64,000 nt of DNA from Stutzerimonas stutzeri (GTDB lineage: Bacteria > Pseudomonadota > Gammaproteobacteria > Pseudomonadales > Pseudomonadaceae), in contig NZ_CP046902.1 in assembly GCF_009789555.1 (NCBI RefSeq), positions 3,984,001-4,048,000 on the forward strand, read 5' to 3'. The position numbers and the translations under genes were made by a program. How positions within the stretch are numbered: position 1 is the first letter of the stretch; the number at the start of each line of letters is the position of its first letter. This document shows positions 8,342-17,127 of the stretch, one piece after another. The notes beneath the pieces were generated by a model that did not search any database, was not told the DNA's origin, and was given only the letters and a program-made list of their open reading frames with translations.

Positions 8342-9361
8342 TCAGACGATGTTCGGCTCTATTTCCAACTGCACGCCAAAACGCTCGGCAATGTCAGCCT
8401 GGATGCGCTGGGCCAGGTCCACTATCTGCTGGCCGGTGGCCCGACCATAGTTGACGAGCACCAGCGCCTGCAGCCTGTGCACGCCCGCATCACCGTCCCG
8501 ATAGCCTTTCCAGCCGGCGCGCTCGATCAACCAGCCAGCCGCCAGCTTGACCTGCCCATCGTCTTGCGCAAACGCGACCATATCCGGGAATCGAGCCAGC
8601 AGCGCATCAGCCACCGACCGAGAAACCAGCGGGTTCTTGAAGAAACTGCCGGCATTGCCCAGCACCCGCGGATCAGGCAGCTTTTCGCTACGAATCGCAC
8701 AGACCGCACGGCTCACATCCAGCGGGCCTGGAGCATCGATAGCGTGCTGATCAAGCCACTGCCGCAGTGGTCCGTATTCGAGCTTGAGGTGCGCCGTGCG
8801 CCGCAGCGCGAAGCGCACCCGAAGAATGATGTAGCGCCCGGCCTGACGTTTGAACAAGCTGTCGCGATAGCCGAACGCGCATGCCTGCAGACCGAACTCA
8901 ACCAGACGTCCCGTTGCACGGTCCAGCGCCGTCAGCCCGTCGAAGACGTCTTTGATCTCGACGCCATATGCGCCGACATTCTGGATCGGTGCGGCGCCGA
9001 CCGTCCCCGGAATCAGGCTGAGATTTTCCAGACCGGACAGGCCGAGCGCCAGGCTGCGCAACACGAACGGATGCCAGGCTTCCCCCGCCTCCGCCTCGAT
9101 CACAACCCGTTCACCGTCGTCCTCGAGCAGCCGCATACCTTGGCTGGCCATGCGCAATACCAGCGCCTCCACATCAGTGGTAAGGACCAGGTTGCTGCCG
9201 CCGCCGAGCACCCATAACGGCAGACCAAGGCGTCGCGCCTCCGCGAGCGCCTCGGTTACATCCTTATCGTCATGCGCCTCGGTGAAGCGTGCCGCGCGCG
9301 CCTCGACAGCGAAGGTGTTGAACGCCTTGAGCGAGCGATTCGGTTCGATGAGCAGTGTCAC
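8342..9361 (-). CDS. murB: UDP-N-acetylenolpyruvoylglucosamine reductase MurB
   Basis: MurB makes UDP-N-acetylmuramate with FAD and NADPH in the cytoplasm. The 339-residue protein has the FAD-binding motif VLGGGSNLV (residues 51-59). Active-site residues are visible as Arg166 (GYRDS), Ser239 (NAGSFFKNP) and a C-terminal Glu in LEIEPN. It is the type I (E. coli-like) enzyme. Translation starts at GTG (9361), overlapping the phosphatase stop as GTGA, so it should be coupled to the upstream gene. It is the last gene of the comEC-to-murB series. Confidence 0.95.
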   Translation of the reverse strand: MTLLIEPNRSLKAFNTFAVEARAARFTEAHDDKDVTEALAEARRLGLPLWVLGGGSNLVLTTDVEALVLRMASQGMRLLEDDGERVVIEAEAGEAWHPFVLRSLALGLSGLENLSLIPGTVGAAPIQNVGAYGVEIKDVFDGLTALDRATGRLVEFGLQACAFGYRDSLFKRQAGRYIILRVRFALRRTAHLKLEYGPLRQWLDQHAIDAPGPLDVSRAVCAIRSEKLPDPRVLGNAGSFFKNPLVSRSVADALLARFPDMVAFAQDDGQVKLAAGWLIERAGWKGYRDGDAGVHRLQALVLVNYGRATGQQIVDLAQRIQADIAERFGVQLEIEPNIV

Positions 9362-9822
9362 AGACGCTCCCTGACTTCGTCGAGTAGCGCAGCAGAGGCG
9401 GTCTCGATCAAGTCGAGCACCCTTTCGAACCCATCCTCGCCGCCGAAGTAGGGATCTGGAACAGCGTGGTCATCCAGCTTGTATCGGCGCAGCAACAGAT
9501 CGAGCGTTCCGCGCGCGCCTTGGGGGCGCAGCGCCTGCAGCCGCTCCAGGTTGTCATGGTCCATGGCCAGAATCAGATCGAAACGCTGGAAATCGTCGAC
9601 CGTCACCTGCCTCGCTCTCAGCGCACTCAGATCGTAGCCTCGCCTGGCAGCCGCCAGGCACGCGCGCTGATCCGGCCCCTTGCCAACATGCCAGCCACCG
9701 GTGCCGGCCGAATCAATCACCAGCCGCTCAGCCAGCCCGGCATTTCGTGCATAGGTGCGAAACACGGCTTCAGCGGTGGGTGATCGGCAGATGTTACCCA
9801 TGCAGACGAACAGGATATTCAC
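9358..9822 (-). CDS. Low-molecular-weight protein tyrosine phosphatase
   Basis: This 154-residue protein opens VNILFVCMGNICRSPTAE, which contains the CX5R active-site loop (Cys7 to Arg13). The general-acid Asp is in VPDPYFGG near residue 120. Such proteins dephosphorylate tyrosine phosphoproteins, often tyrosine kinases of polysaccharide export, but no kinase is nearby. The start is taken as GTG at 9822, 2 nt after the kdsB stop; the upstream open frame is inside kdsB and meaningless. It overlaps murB by 4 nt. Confidence 0.93.
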   Translation of the reverse strand: MNILFVCMGNICRSPTAEAVFRTYARNAGLAERLVIDSAGTGGWHVGKGPDQRACLAAARRGYDLSALRARQVTVDDFQRFDLILAMDHDNLERLQALRPQGARGTLDLLLRRYKLDDHAVPDPYFGGEDGFERVLDLIETASAALLDEVRERL

Positions 9823-9824
9823 GC

Positions 9825-10589
9825 TCAGGCTCCGAGCTGCTTGCGCACACGCTCGAGATCTTCGGCGGTATCGACGCCGGCCGGCGGAGCTTCGATCGCA
9901 TCGGCGACGTGAATCCGCTTGCCATGCCAGAGCGCTCGCAGTTGCTCGAGGCATTCGGTGTTTTCCAGCCAGCAAGGCCCCCAGGCGACGAAGTCGGCCA
10001 AAAATCCGGCCCGGTAGGCATAAATGCCGATATGCCGCCGATAGGGGACACCCGCGGCAAGCGTATCCCGGTCGCGGGCGAACTCGTCCCGCGCCCAGGG
10101 CAACGGTGCGCGACTGAAGGTCAGCGCCAAGCCATTGATATCGCCAAGCACCTTGACGACGTTGGGGTTGAACAGCGACTGCGGATCGCTGATGGGCTCG
10201 GCAAGCGTGGCGATGGCCGCTTCCGGATGCGCGGCGAGATTGCGGGCGACCTGGTCGATGATCGATGGAGGAATCAACGGCTCATCGCCCTGCACGTTGA
10301 CGACGATGGCATCAGACGCAAGGCCCAGCTTGGCCGCGACTTCGGCGAGACGATCGGTGCCCGAATTGTGGTCCACGCGCGTCAGCAACACCTGCGCGCC
10401 AAAACCATTGCACGCATCGACAATTCGCGTGTCATCGGTGGCGACCACCACCTGTTGCGCATTGCTTTGGCAGGCTTGTTCCCAGACATGGCGAATCATC
10501 GGCTTGCCAGCGATATCCTGCAGCGGCTTGCCGGGCAAGCGGCTGGACGCGTAGCGCGCCGGTATCACGACGGTGTAAGGGCTGCTCAT
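9825..10589 (-). CDS. kdsB: CMP-KDO synthetase KdsB
   Basis: KdsB activates KDO with CTP for lipid A-KDO assembly. The 254-residue protein starts MSSPYTVVIPARYASSRLPG, with the nucleotide-binding PARYASSRLPGK signature. NVQGDEPLIPP and HIGIYAYRAGFL are also characteristic. The gene overlaps the upstream Trm112-like gene by 4 nt (ATGA), and the phosphatase follows after 2 nt. Its placement downstream of lpxK groups two lipopolysaccharide steps on one transcript. Confidence 0.96.
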   Translation of the reverse strand: MSSPYTVVIPARYASSRLPGKPLQDIAGKPMIRHVWEQACQSNAQQVVVATDDTRIVDACNGFGAQVLLTRVDHNSGTDRLAEVAAKLGLASDAIVVNVQGDEPLIPPSIIDQVARNLAAHPEAAIATLAEPISDPQSLFNPNVVKVLGDINGLALTFSRAPLPWARDEFARDRDTLAAGVPYRRHIGIYAYRAGFLADFVAWGPCWLENTECLEQLRALWHGKRIHVADAIEAPPAGVDTAEDLERVRKQLGA

Positions 10590-10771
10590 TTGTCCAGGCG
10601 CTCGTCCACTTCAAGAGTCCGCGCTTCGCTTTCGAGCATTACCGGGATGCCGTCCCGCACCGGAAACGCCATACCGTCGGCCTTGCAGATCAGTTCGAAT
10701 TTGTCTTCGGTCAGCTTCAGCGGGCCCTTGCAGAGCGGGCAGGCGAGAATATCGAGCAGTTTGGTATCCAT
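10586..10771 (-). CDS. Trm112-like (UPF0434/YcaR) small zinc-ribbon protein
   Basis: This 61-residue protein reads MDTKLLDILACPLCKGPL and then LICKADGMAFPVRDGIPVML. That is the YcaR/UPF0434 form of the Trm112 fold. CPLC and one later Cys are present, so the zinc site looks incomplete. The bacterial function is unsettled, but the gene is nearly always found between lpxK and kdsB, as here. The ATG at 10771 is the first that gives the family start; it overlaps kdsB by 4 nt. Confidence 0.92.
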   Translation of the reverse strand: MDTKLLDILACPLCKGPLKLTEDKFELICKADGMAFPVRDGIPVMLESEARTLEVDERLDK

Positions 10772-10817
10772 GCGCAGTCCTTGGATGCTGCCGACTGCAC
10801 CTGGCAGATCGAGCGGC

Positions 10818-11822
10818 TTAGGGGTGTTCGGGTAGCAACCGGTCCAGCTGGGCATCGAGCCAGGTCGTGAATGCAGCCGAAGGCTCGGCCTGCACCTGCA
10901 GATAACACCAGCCCGGCGGCGCGAATGCCCGGCATTTGACCGCATCCTTCTCGGTCATCACCAGGGGTAGCTCCGGACTGAAGGTCAGTTGCTCCAGGCT
11001 ATAGCGAGCGTGATCGGCGAAGGGATGCGGAATCGGTCGCCAGTGTAGCGCCTCGAGCGTGGTGAAGAAACGCTGGGGATTACCGATCCCGGCCACCGCA
11101 TGCAGTTGCTGGCCTGGCGGAAAATGGTCGAGCGGCCAGGCCTGCTCGCTGACCAGCTCGATCAGGCACGCCGGCTGCAAGGCAAAGGCGAACCCGGACG
11201 AGCTGTCGGCCAGCGCACCGTTGAACAGCACCGCATCAACCGACTCCAGGCGCTCGACCGGCTCTCGCAACGGCCCGGCGGGCAGGCAGCGACGGTTGCC
11301 CAGGCCCCGGGCGGCATCGATGAGCACCAGTTCGAGGTCGCGGGCCAGCCGGTAATGCTGCAAGCCATCGTCGGACAGGATGAGGTCCAACCGCTCCTGC
11401 TCGAGCAACTCGCGAACCGCGCGCGCGCGGTCTGGATCGATCATCACCGGTACGCCCGTCCGCTGCGCGATCAATAGCGGCTCGTCCCCCGCTTCGGCGG
11501 CCGAGTGCTCAGGCCTCACACGCCATGGATGCGACGGTGGGCTGGCACCGTAGCCACGGCTGACGACGCCGACTTTCAAGCCGCGCCGGTGGCAATGCTC
11601 GATGAGCCAGAGAATCAGCGGGGTCTTGCCCGTCCCGCCAACGGTGATGTTACCCACCACCACCACCGGCACTGGCGCTCGATAGGTATCGGCGGCCTGG
11701 CCAATGAACCTGTTTCGTTTGGCGATGACCACACGCCGATAGAGCGCCTCCAGCGGGGCGAGCAAGGCCAGGGCGGGGTGCCCTTCGTACCAGGCTCGCT
11801 GCAGACGGTCGGCGAAGGACAT
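10818..11822 (-). CDS. lpxK: Tetraacyldisaccharide 4'-kinase LpxK
   Basis: LpxK phosphorylates the 4' position of the lipid A precursor at the inner membrane. The 334-residue protein has an unusual P-loop, GNITVGGTGKT (residues 57-67), typical of LpxK, and an N-terminal amphipathic or hydrophobic segment (HPALALLAPLEALYRR) for membrane contact. ILSDDGLQHY, near residue 142, is the family DDGxQH motif. It starts on the exbD-like stop (TGATG, 1 nt overlap). Confidence 0.96.
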   Translation of the reverse strand: MSFADRLQRAWYEGHPALALLAPLEALYRRVVIAKRNRFIGQAADTYRAPVPVVVVGNITVGGTGKTPLILWLIEHCHRRGLKVGVVSRGYGASPPSHPWRVRPEHSAAEAGDEPLLIAQRTGVPVMIDPDRARAVRELLEQERLDLILSDDGLQHYRLARDLELVLIDAARGLGNRRCLPAGPLREPVERLESVDAVLFNGALADSSSGFAFALQPACLIELVSEQAWPLDHFPPGQQLHAVAGIGNPQRFFTTLEALHWRPIPHPFADHARYSLEQLTFSPELPLVMTEKDAVKCRAFAPPGWCYLQVQAEPSAAFTTWLDAQLDRLLPEHP

Positions 11823-12250
11823 CAGGGCTCCGGCTGGGCCTCGACAGTGGTGATGCGCAGCTGCGCGAAGCCCAGCTTCCCGGCGGCATCCATCGCGGTA
11901 ATGACGGCCTGATGAGGGGTCTTGCCGTCGGCACTGATGACCAGCGGCAGACTGGTGTCGCCGCCCGATTCCTTGCTGAGCGCCGCCATCAGCGTACCCA
12001 GGTCATGCTTGATGAGCGCCTTGCCGTTGAGGGTGAAATTGCCGTCTACATCGACCACCACTTCCAGTTGTTTCTTCTCGGCTTCCTGCGGCGGTGTACC
12101 GCTGGCCGCCTCTGGCAGATCCACCTTGAGCTGGGTTTCGCGGGTAAAGGTCGTGGTCACCACAAAGAACAGCAACAGGATGAACACCACATCGATCAGC
12201 GGAGCCAGGCCGATGTCGACGTTTTCCCGCGCCTTGCGTCGAAACTTCAC
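11822..12250 (-). CDS. ExbD/TolR family biopolymer transport protein
   Basis: This 142-residue protein has a short cytoplasmic tail, one membrane helix (APLIDVVFILLLFFVVTTTF, about residues 16-35) and a periplasmic domain. The proton-path Asp is in LIDVVF. With the ExbB-like gene (4 nt overlap) it would form a proton-driven motor in the inner membrane. No tonB, tolA or tolB gene is nearby. The ExbBD-lpxK neighbourhood is widespread in Pseudomonas, which suggests a role in the envelope rather than iron uptake, though the partner is unknown. Confidence 0.93.
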   Translation of the reverse strand: MKFRRKARENVDIGLAPLIDVVFILLLFFVVTTTFTRETQLKVDLPEAASGTPPQEAEKKQLEVVVDVDGNFTLNGKALIKHDLGTLMAALSKESGGDTSLPLVISADGKTPHQAVITAMDAAGKLGFAQLRITTVEAQPEP

Positions 12251-12879
12251 GCCTTGCCCTCACCCAGATCGACGTCACGGTCACCCTGTACCACTTCTAC
12301 CAGCTTGATCGCTTCCTGCTCCATTCCGACCACCAGTTCTTCGACGCGACGCTGCAGGAAGCGATGGAAGAACAGTGCCGGGATGCCCACCATCAGACCA
12401 GCCGCGGTGGTGATCAGCGCCTTGGAAATGCCCGCTGCGAGCAAGGGCGCGTTGGCCATGCCTGCGCCCATGAAAGCGCTGAAGATTTCGATCATTCCGA
12501 GCACGGTCCCCAGGAGTCCGAGAAGGGGTGCGATGCCCGCGATGGTGCCCAACGCGTTCAGGTAGCGTTCCAGGTCGTGGACGACGCGCGCAGCCGCCTC
12601 TTCTATGCACTCCTTCATGATCTCGCGACCATGCTTGGAGTTGGCAAGACCCGCCGCCAGAATCTCGCCGAGTGGCGAATCGGCGCGCAACTCCTTGAGC
12701 TTCTGGTTACTGAGCTTCTTATCCTTGATCCATTTCCATACCTGACCGAGCAGGTGCGGCGGCGTCACGCGGCTGGGCCGCAACGTCCACAGCCTTTCGG
12801 CAATGATGCCGGCGGCAGCGACTGAACACAGGATGATTGGCAGCATTATCCAGCCGCCCGCTTTGACCAGCTCCCACAC
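12247..12879 (-). CDS. MotA/TolQ/ExbB family proton channel protein
   Basis: This 210-residue inner-membrane protein has three helices: about residues 10-27 (GWIMLPIILCSVAAAGII) and two near 115-135 and 150-170 (LGTIAGIAPLLGLLGTVLG; KALITTAAGLMVGIPALFF). The GLLGTVLGMI and TTAAGLMVGIP segments are the conserved TolQ/ExbB core. It overlaps the ExbD-like gene by 4 nt and lies 71 nt downstream of comEC. Whether it serves TonB, a Tol-like system or an unnamed one cannot be decided here. Confidence 0.93.
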   Translation of the reverse strand: MWELVKAGGWIMLPIILCSVAAAGIIAERLWTLRPSRVTPPHLLGQVWKWIKDKKLSNQKLKELRADSPLGEILAAGLANSKHGREIMKECIEEAAARVVHDLERYLNALGTIAGIAPLLGLLGTVLGMIEIFSAFMGAGMANAPLLAAGISKALITTAAGLMVGIPALFFHRFLQRRVEELVVGMEQEAIKLVEVVQGDRDVDLGEGKA

Positions 12880-12950
12880 GAGATGAATCCCCCTCGAAAA
12901 AGTGGCGCCACTCTAGCATAGGGCCGAGGGGCCGCCGACGGCCTCGGTTC

Positions 12951-15176
12951 TCATTTTTCCCGCCAGAAACGCCGTTCGGCGCGCGAACCCCGAACGGTCT
13001 CGAAACGACCGAGACGGATCTGCAAGGCGCCCAGCTCGGCCGTGTCGAAAATCTGAGCGCCCGATGCCCGGAGACGCTGCACGACATCGGCGTGCGGGTG
13101 ACCGAAGGCATTGTGCAGGCTGCGCGAGACAAGCGCGCCGTGGGCGCCTGCCGCCTCGATGAAGGCGCTCGAGGAGGCGCTGCGACTGCCATGATGCGGA
13201 ACCAGCAGCCAGCGCACGTCATGCGGCAGACCGCTCGCCACCAATGCCTGCTCGGCCGCCGCATCGATGTCACCGGTGAGCAGCAGCCGTTCGCCGTTCG
13301 CCTCGACCAGCAGCACACAGGATGACTGGTTGCCGTCCTCGGCCCGCTCCCAGCGCCAGAGCGTAAAGCGGACCTGGTCCCATTCCCAGCGCTCGCCCGA
13401 GCGGCACCCTTGGGCACCCAGCGAAGCGGGCAACTGCTCCGGTTCACCGCTGAGTACTCGCGCGGGCTGCATCTGCCGGTGTATCGCCGGGGCGCCGCCG
13501 GCATGATCGCTATCGGCATGGCTGAGGATCAGCAGATCGAGATCGGCCAATCCCAGCGCCCGCAACGATGGAAACACGACCCGTTCTCCGATATCGAAGT
13601 CGCCGTAGCGCGGCCCTGCGTCGTACAACACGGCGTGGTTGCGCGTACGCACCAGCACGGCCAGCCCCTGGCCGACATCGAAAACCCAGGCTTGCGCCTC
13701 GCCTGCTGCGGGACTACTGGCCGGGGGGAACAACAACGGTGCGAGCAGCACCGCACCCAGCGCGCGAAACGGCACCCCGGCAGGCAGCAGGATCAGCAAC
13801 GTTCCCAACGCGACCAGCAACCCGCTCCAAAGCGGCAACGAGACCGGCAACCAGGCAGACCGCCAGTGCGCAAGCCATTGCAATCCGTCGAACAGAACCG
13901 CCAGCAACCCGCCGGCCAGCCATAACAGCGACTCGCCCACGCTGGGCAGCCATAGCAGCGCGGTGCCGATCAGCGACAGCGGTACGATCAGCGCGCTCAC
14001 CAATGGAACCGCGATGAGATTAGCGACCGGACCGCTCAGGCTCACCGGCAAGCCCAGCGCAAGCAACACCGGCAACAGGCCGAGGGTCATGCCCCACTGC
14101 GCGCGGCCCAGCGATCGCCACGCGTTCCAACGCCCCAACCGCCCACGGAACATCCACACGAGCAGCCCTACCGCCGCGAACGACAGCCAGAACCCTGGCT
14201 GCAGACTCGCCAGTGGATCCATCAGCAGAACGCCGTTCAGCGCAATCAGCAAGGGCAGCCATGCGCCCAGATGGCGGAAACGCAGACGCCACAAGAGCAC
14301 CAGGGCGACCATCATGCAGGCCCGCTGGACCGGCACTTCGAAGCCTGCCAGCCAGCCATACCCCAGCGCCCCCGCCAGCGCGAAAGCACAGGCCCAGGGC
14401 AGCCAAGGCACTCGCCGCGGCCAGACGCCCCAACGCGCCAGCAATGCCACCAGGCCGTAGAGCAATGCCGCCAGCATCCCCACATGCTGGCCCGAAATCA
14501 CCATCAGGTGGACGGTTCCGGTGTCCTGAAGGACTCGCCAGTCGGCCGGGGACAGACCACTGTCATCGCCCACCACCAACGCGGCGATGGCGCCCGAGCG
14601 ACCTTGGGCGTCCACCCCCATCAGCCGCCGACGCAGTTGGTCGCGCCACGCCCGCCCACCTCGCGCATCCGAGAGCCGTTCACCCGCCTTGACCGTGCCA
14701 CTGGCGCCTATTCGGCGCGCCAGCAGCCAGGCTTCGTAATCGAAAGACTGCGGATTGACCAGACCGCGCGGCCGTTTCAGCCTGGCAGCGAGCCGCCAAC
14801 GCTCGCCCGCCTGCACCGCCGGCCCGCCGTACCACGCCAGGCGCACCCGCGAAGGCAGCCCGGCGTGCCGCGACGAGACATCCACCAGTTCGAACCGCAC
14901 CACGGCGCTACTGATCTCAGGGAGGCCAGCGACCTGGCCTTCAAGCCAAAACGTGCGGCCATCGAGCTCGTCAGGCAGGCGATCTTCCAATGCCCAATGC
15001 GCGCACAGGCATGCCCAACCGAAGCCGCAGAGGAAACATCCGAGCGCACGCCAGCGCAACGGCAGCAGCGCGAGCCCCGTCAGCCACAGCAATGGCAACG
15101 TCGATAAAGGTGGCAGTTGCGGAACAAAGCGCAGCAGTAAAAGGCCCACTGCAAGCGCCAGCATCGCCGTACGCAT
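12951..15176 (-). CDS. comEC: DNA internalization channel ComEC/Rec2
   Basis: ComEC carries single-stranded DNA across the inner membrane during natural transformation. The 741-residue protein has N-terminal membrane helices, an OB-like extracellular part with a Competence domain (GAIAALVVGDDSGLS; HLMVISGQHVGML), many helices, and a C-terminal metallo-beta-lactamase domain. That domain contains VFDVGQGLAVLVRT and LSHADSDHAGG near residue 545. All three parts look complete, so the protein should be functional. The gene is divergent from the DUF2062 gene and reads toward the exbB-exbD-lpxK series. Confidence 0.95.
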   Translation of the reverse strand: MRTAMLALAVGLLLLRFVPQLPPLSTLPLLWLTGLALLPLRWRALGCFLCGFGWACLCAHWALEDRLPDELDGRTFWLEGQVAGLPEISSAVVRFELVDVSSRHAGLPSRVRLAWYGGPAVQAGERWRLAARLKRPRGLVNPQSFDYEAWLLARRIGASGTVKAGERLSDARGGRAWRDQLRRRLMGVDAQGRSGAIAALVVGDDSGLSPADWRVLQDTGTVHLMVISGQHVGMLAALLYGLVALLARWGVWPRRVPWLPWACAFALAGALGYGWLAGFEVPVQRACMMVALVLLWRLRFRHLGAWLPLLIALNGVLLMDPLASLQPGFWLSFAAVGLLVWMFRGRLGRWNAWRSLGRAQWGMTLGLLPVLLALGLPVSLSGPVANLIAVPLVSALIVPLSLIGTALLWLPSVGESLLWLAGGLLAVLFDGLQWLAHWRSAWLPVSLPLWSGLLVALGTLLILLPAGVPFRALGAVLLAPLLFPPASSPAAGEAQAWVFDVGQGLAVLVRTRNHAVLYDAGPRYGDFDIGERVVFPSLRALGLADLDLLILSHADSDHAGGAPAIHRQMQPARVLSGEPEQLPASLGAQGCRSGERWEWDQVRFTLWRWERAEDGNQSSCVLLVEANGERLLLTGDIDAAAEQALVASGLPHDVRWLLVPHHGSRSASSSAFIEAAGAHGALVSRSLHNAFGHPHADVVQRLRASGAQIFDTAELGALQIRLGRFETVRGSRAERRFWREK

Positions 15177-15358
15177 GGGATCTCCCGGATTCCGTTCCAG
15201 TGATCGGCGCCTCGAATGAGGACGACCGGCCGATCCACGGTGGCTGCGCCGACGTCCTGCCGACGCTCACAGTGTAGAATTTATGTCACAAACTACTCTC
15301 AGCGCCGGGTCTCGTTTCGGGCATAATCGGGCGCGCTTCAGCCCGCCAGAGAATTTTC

Positions 15359-15874
15359 ATGCCGCGTCGTTTTTTCAAGCGCTACATGCCGCACCCTGAC
15401 CGCTTAAAGACGCACAAGTCGTTGCGGTTTCTCGGCACGCTGACGCATGACCCCAACCTGCTGCACCTCAATCGGCATTCGGTTTCCAGAGCGATGGCCA
15501 TTGGCCTGTTCTGGGCGATGATCCCGATGCCCTTGCAGATGTTGGCGGCAGCCCTGTGCGCCGTACTGGCCAGGGCCAATCTGCCGATTGCGGTCGGCCT
15601 GGTCTGGCTGACCAATCCACTGACGATGCCGCCGGTGTTTTATTGCAACTATAAGGTCGGCGCCTGGCTGATGGACACACCCGTCTCGCCCATGCCCATG
15701 GAACTGAGCCTCGCCTGGGTTCGCCAGATGCTAGACACCCACTGGCAGCCGCTGTTTCTCGGTTCGTTCGTGGTCGCTATCGTCGTCGCGGTACTGGGCT
15801 ATGTCATTACCCAGGGGTACTGGCGCTGGTGGGTCAGCCGCAGCTGGCGCAAGCGCCAACAGGATCGGCGCTGA
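15359..15874 (+). CDS. DUF2062 domain membrane protein
   Basis: This 171-residue protein has the DUF2062 pattern: HSVSRAMAIGLFWAMIPMPLQML, then NLPIAVGLVWLTNPLTMPPVF, then a C-terminal helix (SFVVAIVVAVLGYVITQ). Two to three membrane segments are evident. The biochemical role of this family is not known. It sits alone on the plus strand between comEC (divergent) and the lol genes, whose last stop is only 5 nt away (convergent). The ATG at 15359 gives a basic N-terminus (MPRRFFKRYMPH). Confidence 0.92.
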   Translation: MPRRFFKRYMPHPDRLKTHKSLRFLGTLTHDPNLLHLNRHSVSRAMAIGLFWAMIPMPLQMLAAALCAVLARANLPIAVGLVWLTNPLTMPPVFYCNYKVGAWLMDTPVSPMPMELSLAWVRQMLDTHWQPLFLGSFVVAIVVAVLGYVITQGYWRWWVSRSWRKRQQDRR

Positions 15875-15879
15875 CCCCG

Positions 15880-17127
15880 CTACTCGTAACGTAGCGCTTC
15901 GGCCGGTTGAGTCTGCGCGGCGCGCCACGCCGGATACAGCGTCGCCAGGAAACTCAGCATCAGTGCAGCCAGTGTCACCAACAGGACATCCTCCAGCCGC
16001 AGCTCGGAGGGCAAGGTGCTGATGAAATAAACATCGGAGCTGAAGATGTGCTGGCCCGATACCCGTTCCAGCCAGGTCACCAACGCACTCACGTTCAACG
16101 CGCCCAGTATCCCCAGCACGGTGCCAATCAGGGTGCCGGTCAGACCGATGATGCTGCCTTGCACCATGAAGATGGCCATGATTTGTCGCGGTGTCATACC
16201 GAGGGTACGCAGAATCGCGATATCGGCGCGTTTATCGGCCACCACCATGATCAGGGTGGCGATGATGTTGAAGGCGGCAACCGCCACGATCAGCAACAGC
16301 AGCAGGCCGATCATGGTTTTTTCCATCTTCATCGCACTGAACAGGCTGCCCTGGGTCAGCGACCAGTCCTCGCCGCGATAACCGTCGCCGACGCCGGCGA
16401 CGAGTTCAGCCGTGATCGCGGGAGCCTGATACAGGTCAGCCAACTTGACCCTCACGCCTTCGACCTGATGCGGCTGCCACCGGAGGATGCGGGCGGCATC
16501 GGCCCGATGAATCATACCCAGGCTGCCGTCCAGTTCGGCGCCCACCTTGAATACCCCGACGACGTTCAGGCGCTGCATACGCGGCGTAACGCCGCCAGGC
16601 GCATCACTGAGTTCCGGCACGATGAGGGTAAGCTTGTCGCCCATTTTCAGGCCGAACCGACGGGCCGTCATCAGCCCGATGATCACCCCGGATTCGCCCG
16701 GCTTCAGGTCATCGAGGCTGCCCGCAACCAGCTTCGAGCCCAGGATCGAAACCTGCCCTTCAGCCTGCGGATCGATGCCCTTGATCTCGATCGGCTGCAT
16801 CGAACCCTTGAACGAAAGCATGCCTTCAAGTTGGGTGATCGGCGCGCTACCCACTACACCGGGATGCACCCGGAGCTGCTCGGCCAGCGCTTGCCAGTCA
16901 TCCACGGGCTGTCCATCGCCGGCGATCACGGCGTGCGGCACCATTCCGAGGATGCGGTTACTCATCTCACGCTGGAAGCCGTTCATGACCGAGAGAACCA
17001 TGATCATCGCCAGCACACCCAGCGACAGCCCGATCATGGAGGTGAGGGAAATGAACGAGATGAAATGGTTACGGCGCTTGGCCCGTGTATAACGGCTGCC
17101 AATGAAGATGCTGAGCGGCCTGAACAT
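15880..17127 (-). CDS. lolE: Lipoprotein-releasing ABC transporter permease (LolE position)
   Basis: This 415-residue inner-membrane permease extracts outer-membrane lipoproteins and passes them to LolA. It has one N-terminal helix (TSMIGLSLGVLAMIMVLSVM, about residues 29-48), a large periplasmic domain and three C-terminal helices in the FtsX/MacB fold. It is a paralogue of the other 415-residue permease gene upstream: both begin MFRPLS..IG.RYTRA and end PAWRAA.TQPAEALRYE. The LolE name rests only on being third in the permease-LolD-permease order. It starts immediately at the lolD stop. Confidence 0.93.
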   Translation of the reverse strand: MFRPLSIFIGSRYTRAKRRNHFISFISLTSMIGLSLGVLAMIMVLSVMNGFQREMSNRILGMVPHAVIAGDGQPVDDWQALAEQLRVHPGVVGSAPITQLEGMLSFKGSMQPIEIKGIDPQAEGQVSILGSKLVAGSLDDLKPGESGVIIGLMTARRFGLKMGDKLTLIVPELSDAPGGVTPRMQRLNVVGVFKVGAELDGSLGMIHRADAARILRWQPHQVEGVRVKLADLYQAPAITAELVAGVGDGYRGEDWSLTQGSLFSAMKMEKTMIGLLLLLIVAVAAFNIIATLIMVVADKRADIAILRTLGMTPRQIMAIFMVQGSIIGLTGTLIGTVLGILGALNVSALVTWLERVSGQHIFSSDVYFISTLPSELRLEDVLLVTLAALMLSFLATLYPAWRAAQTQPAEALRYE

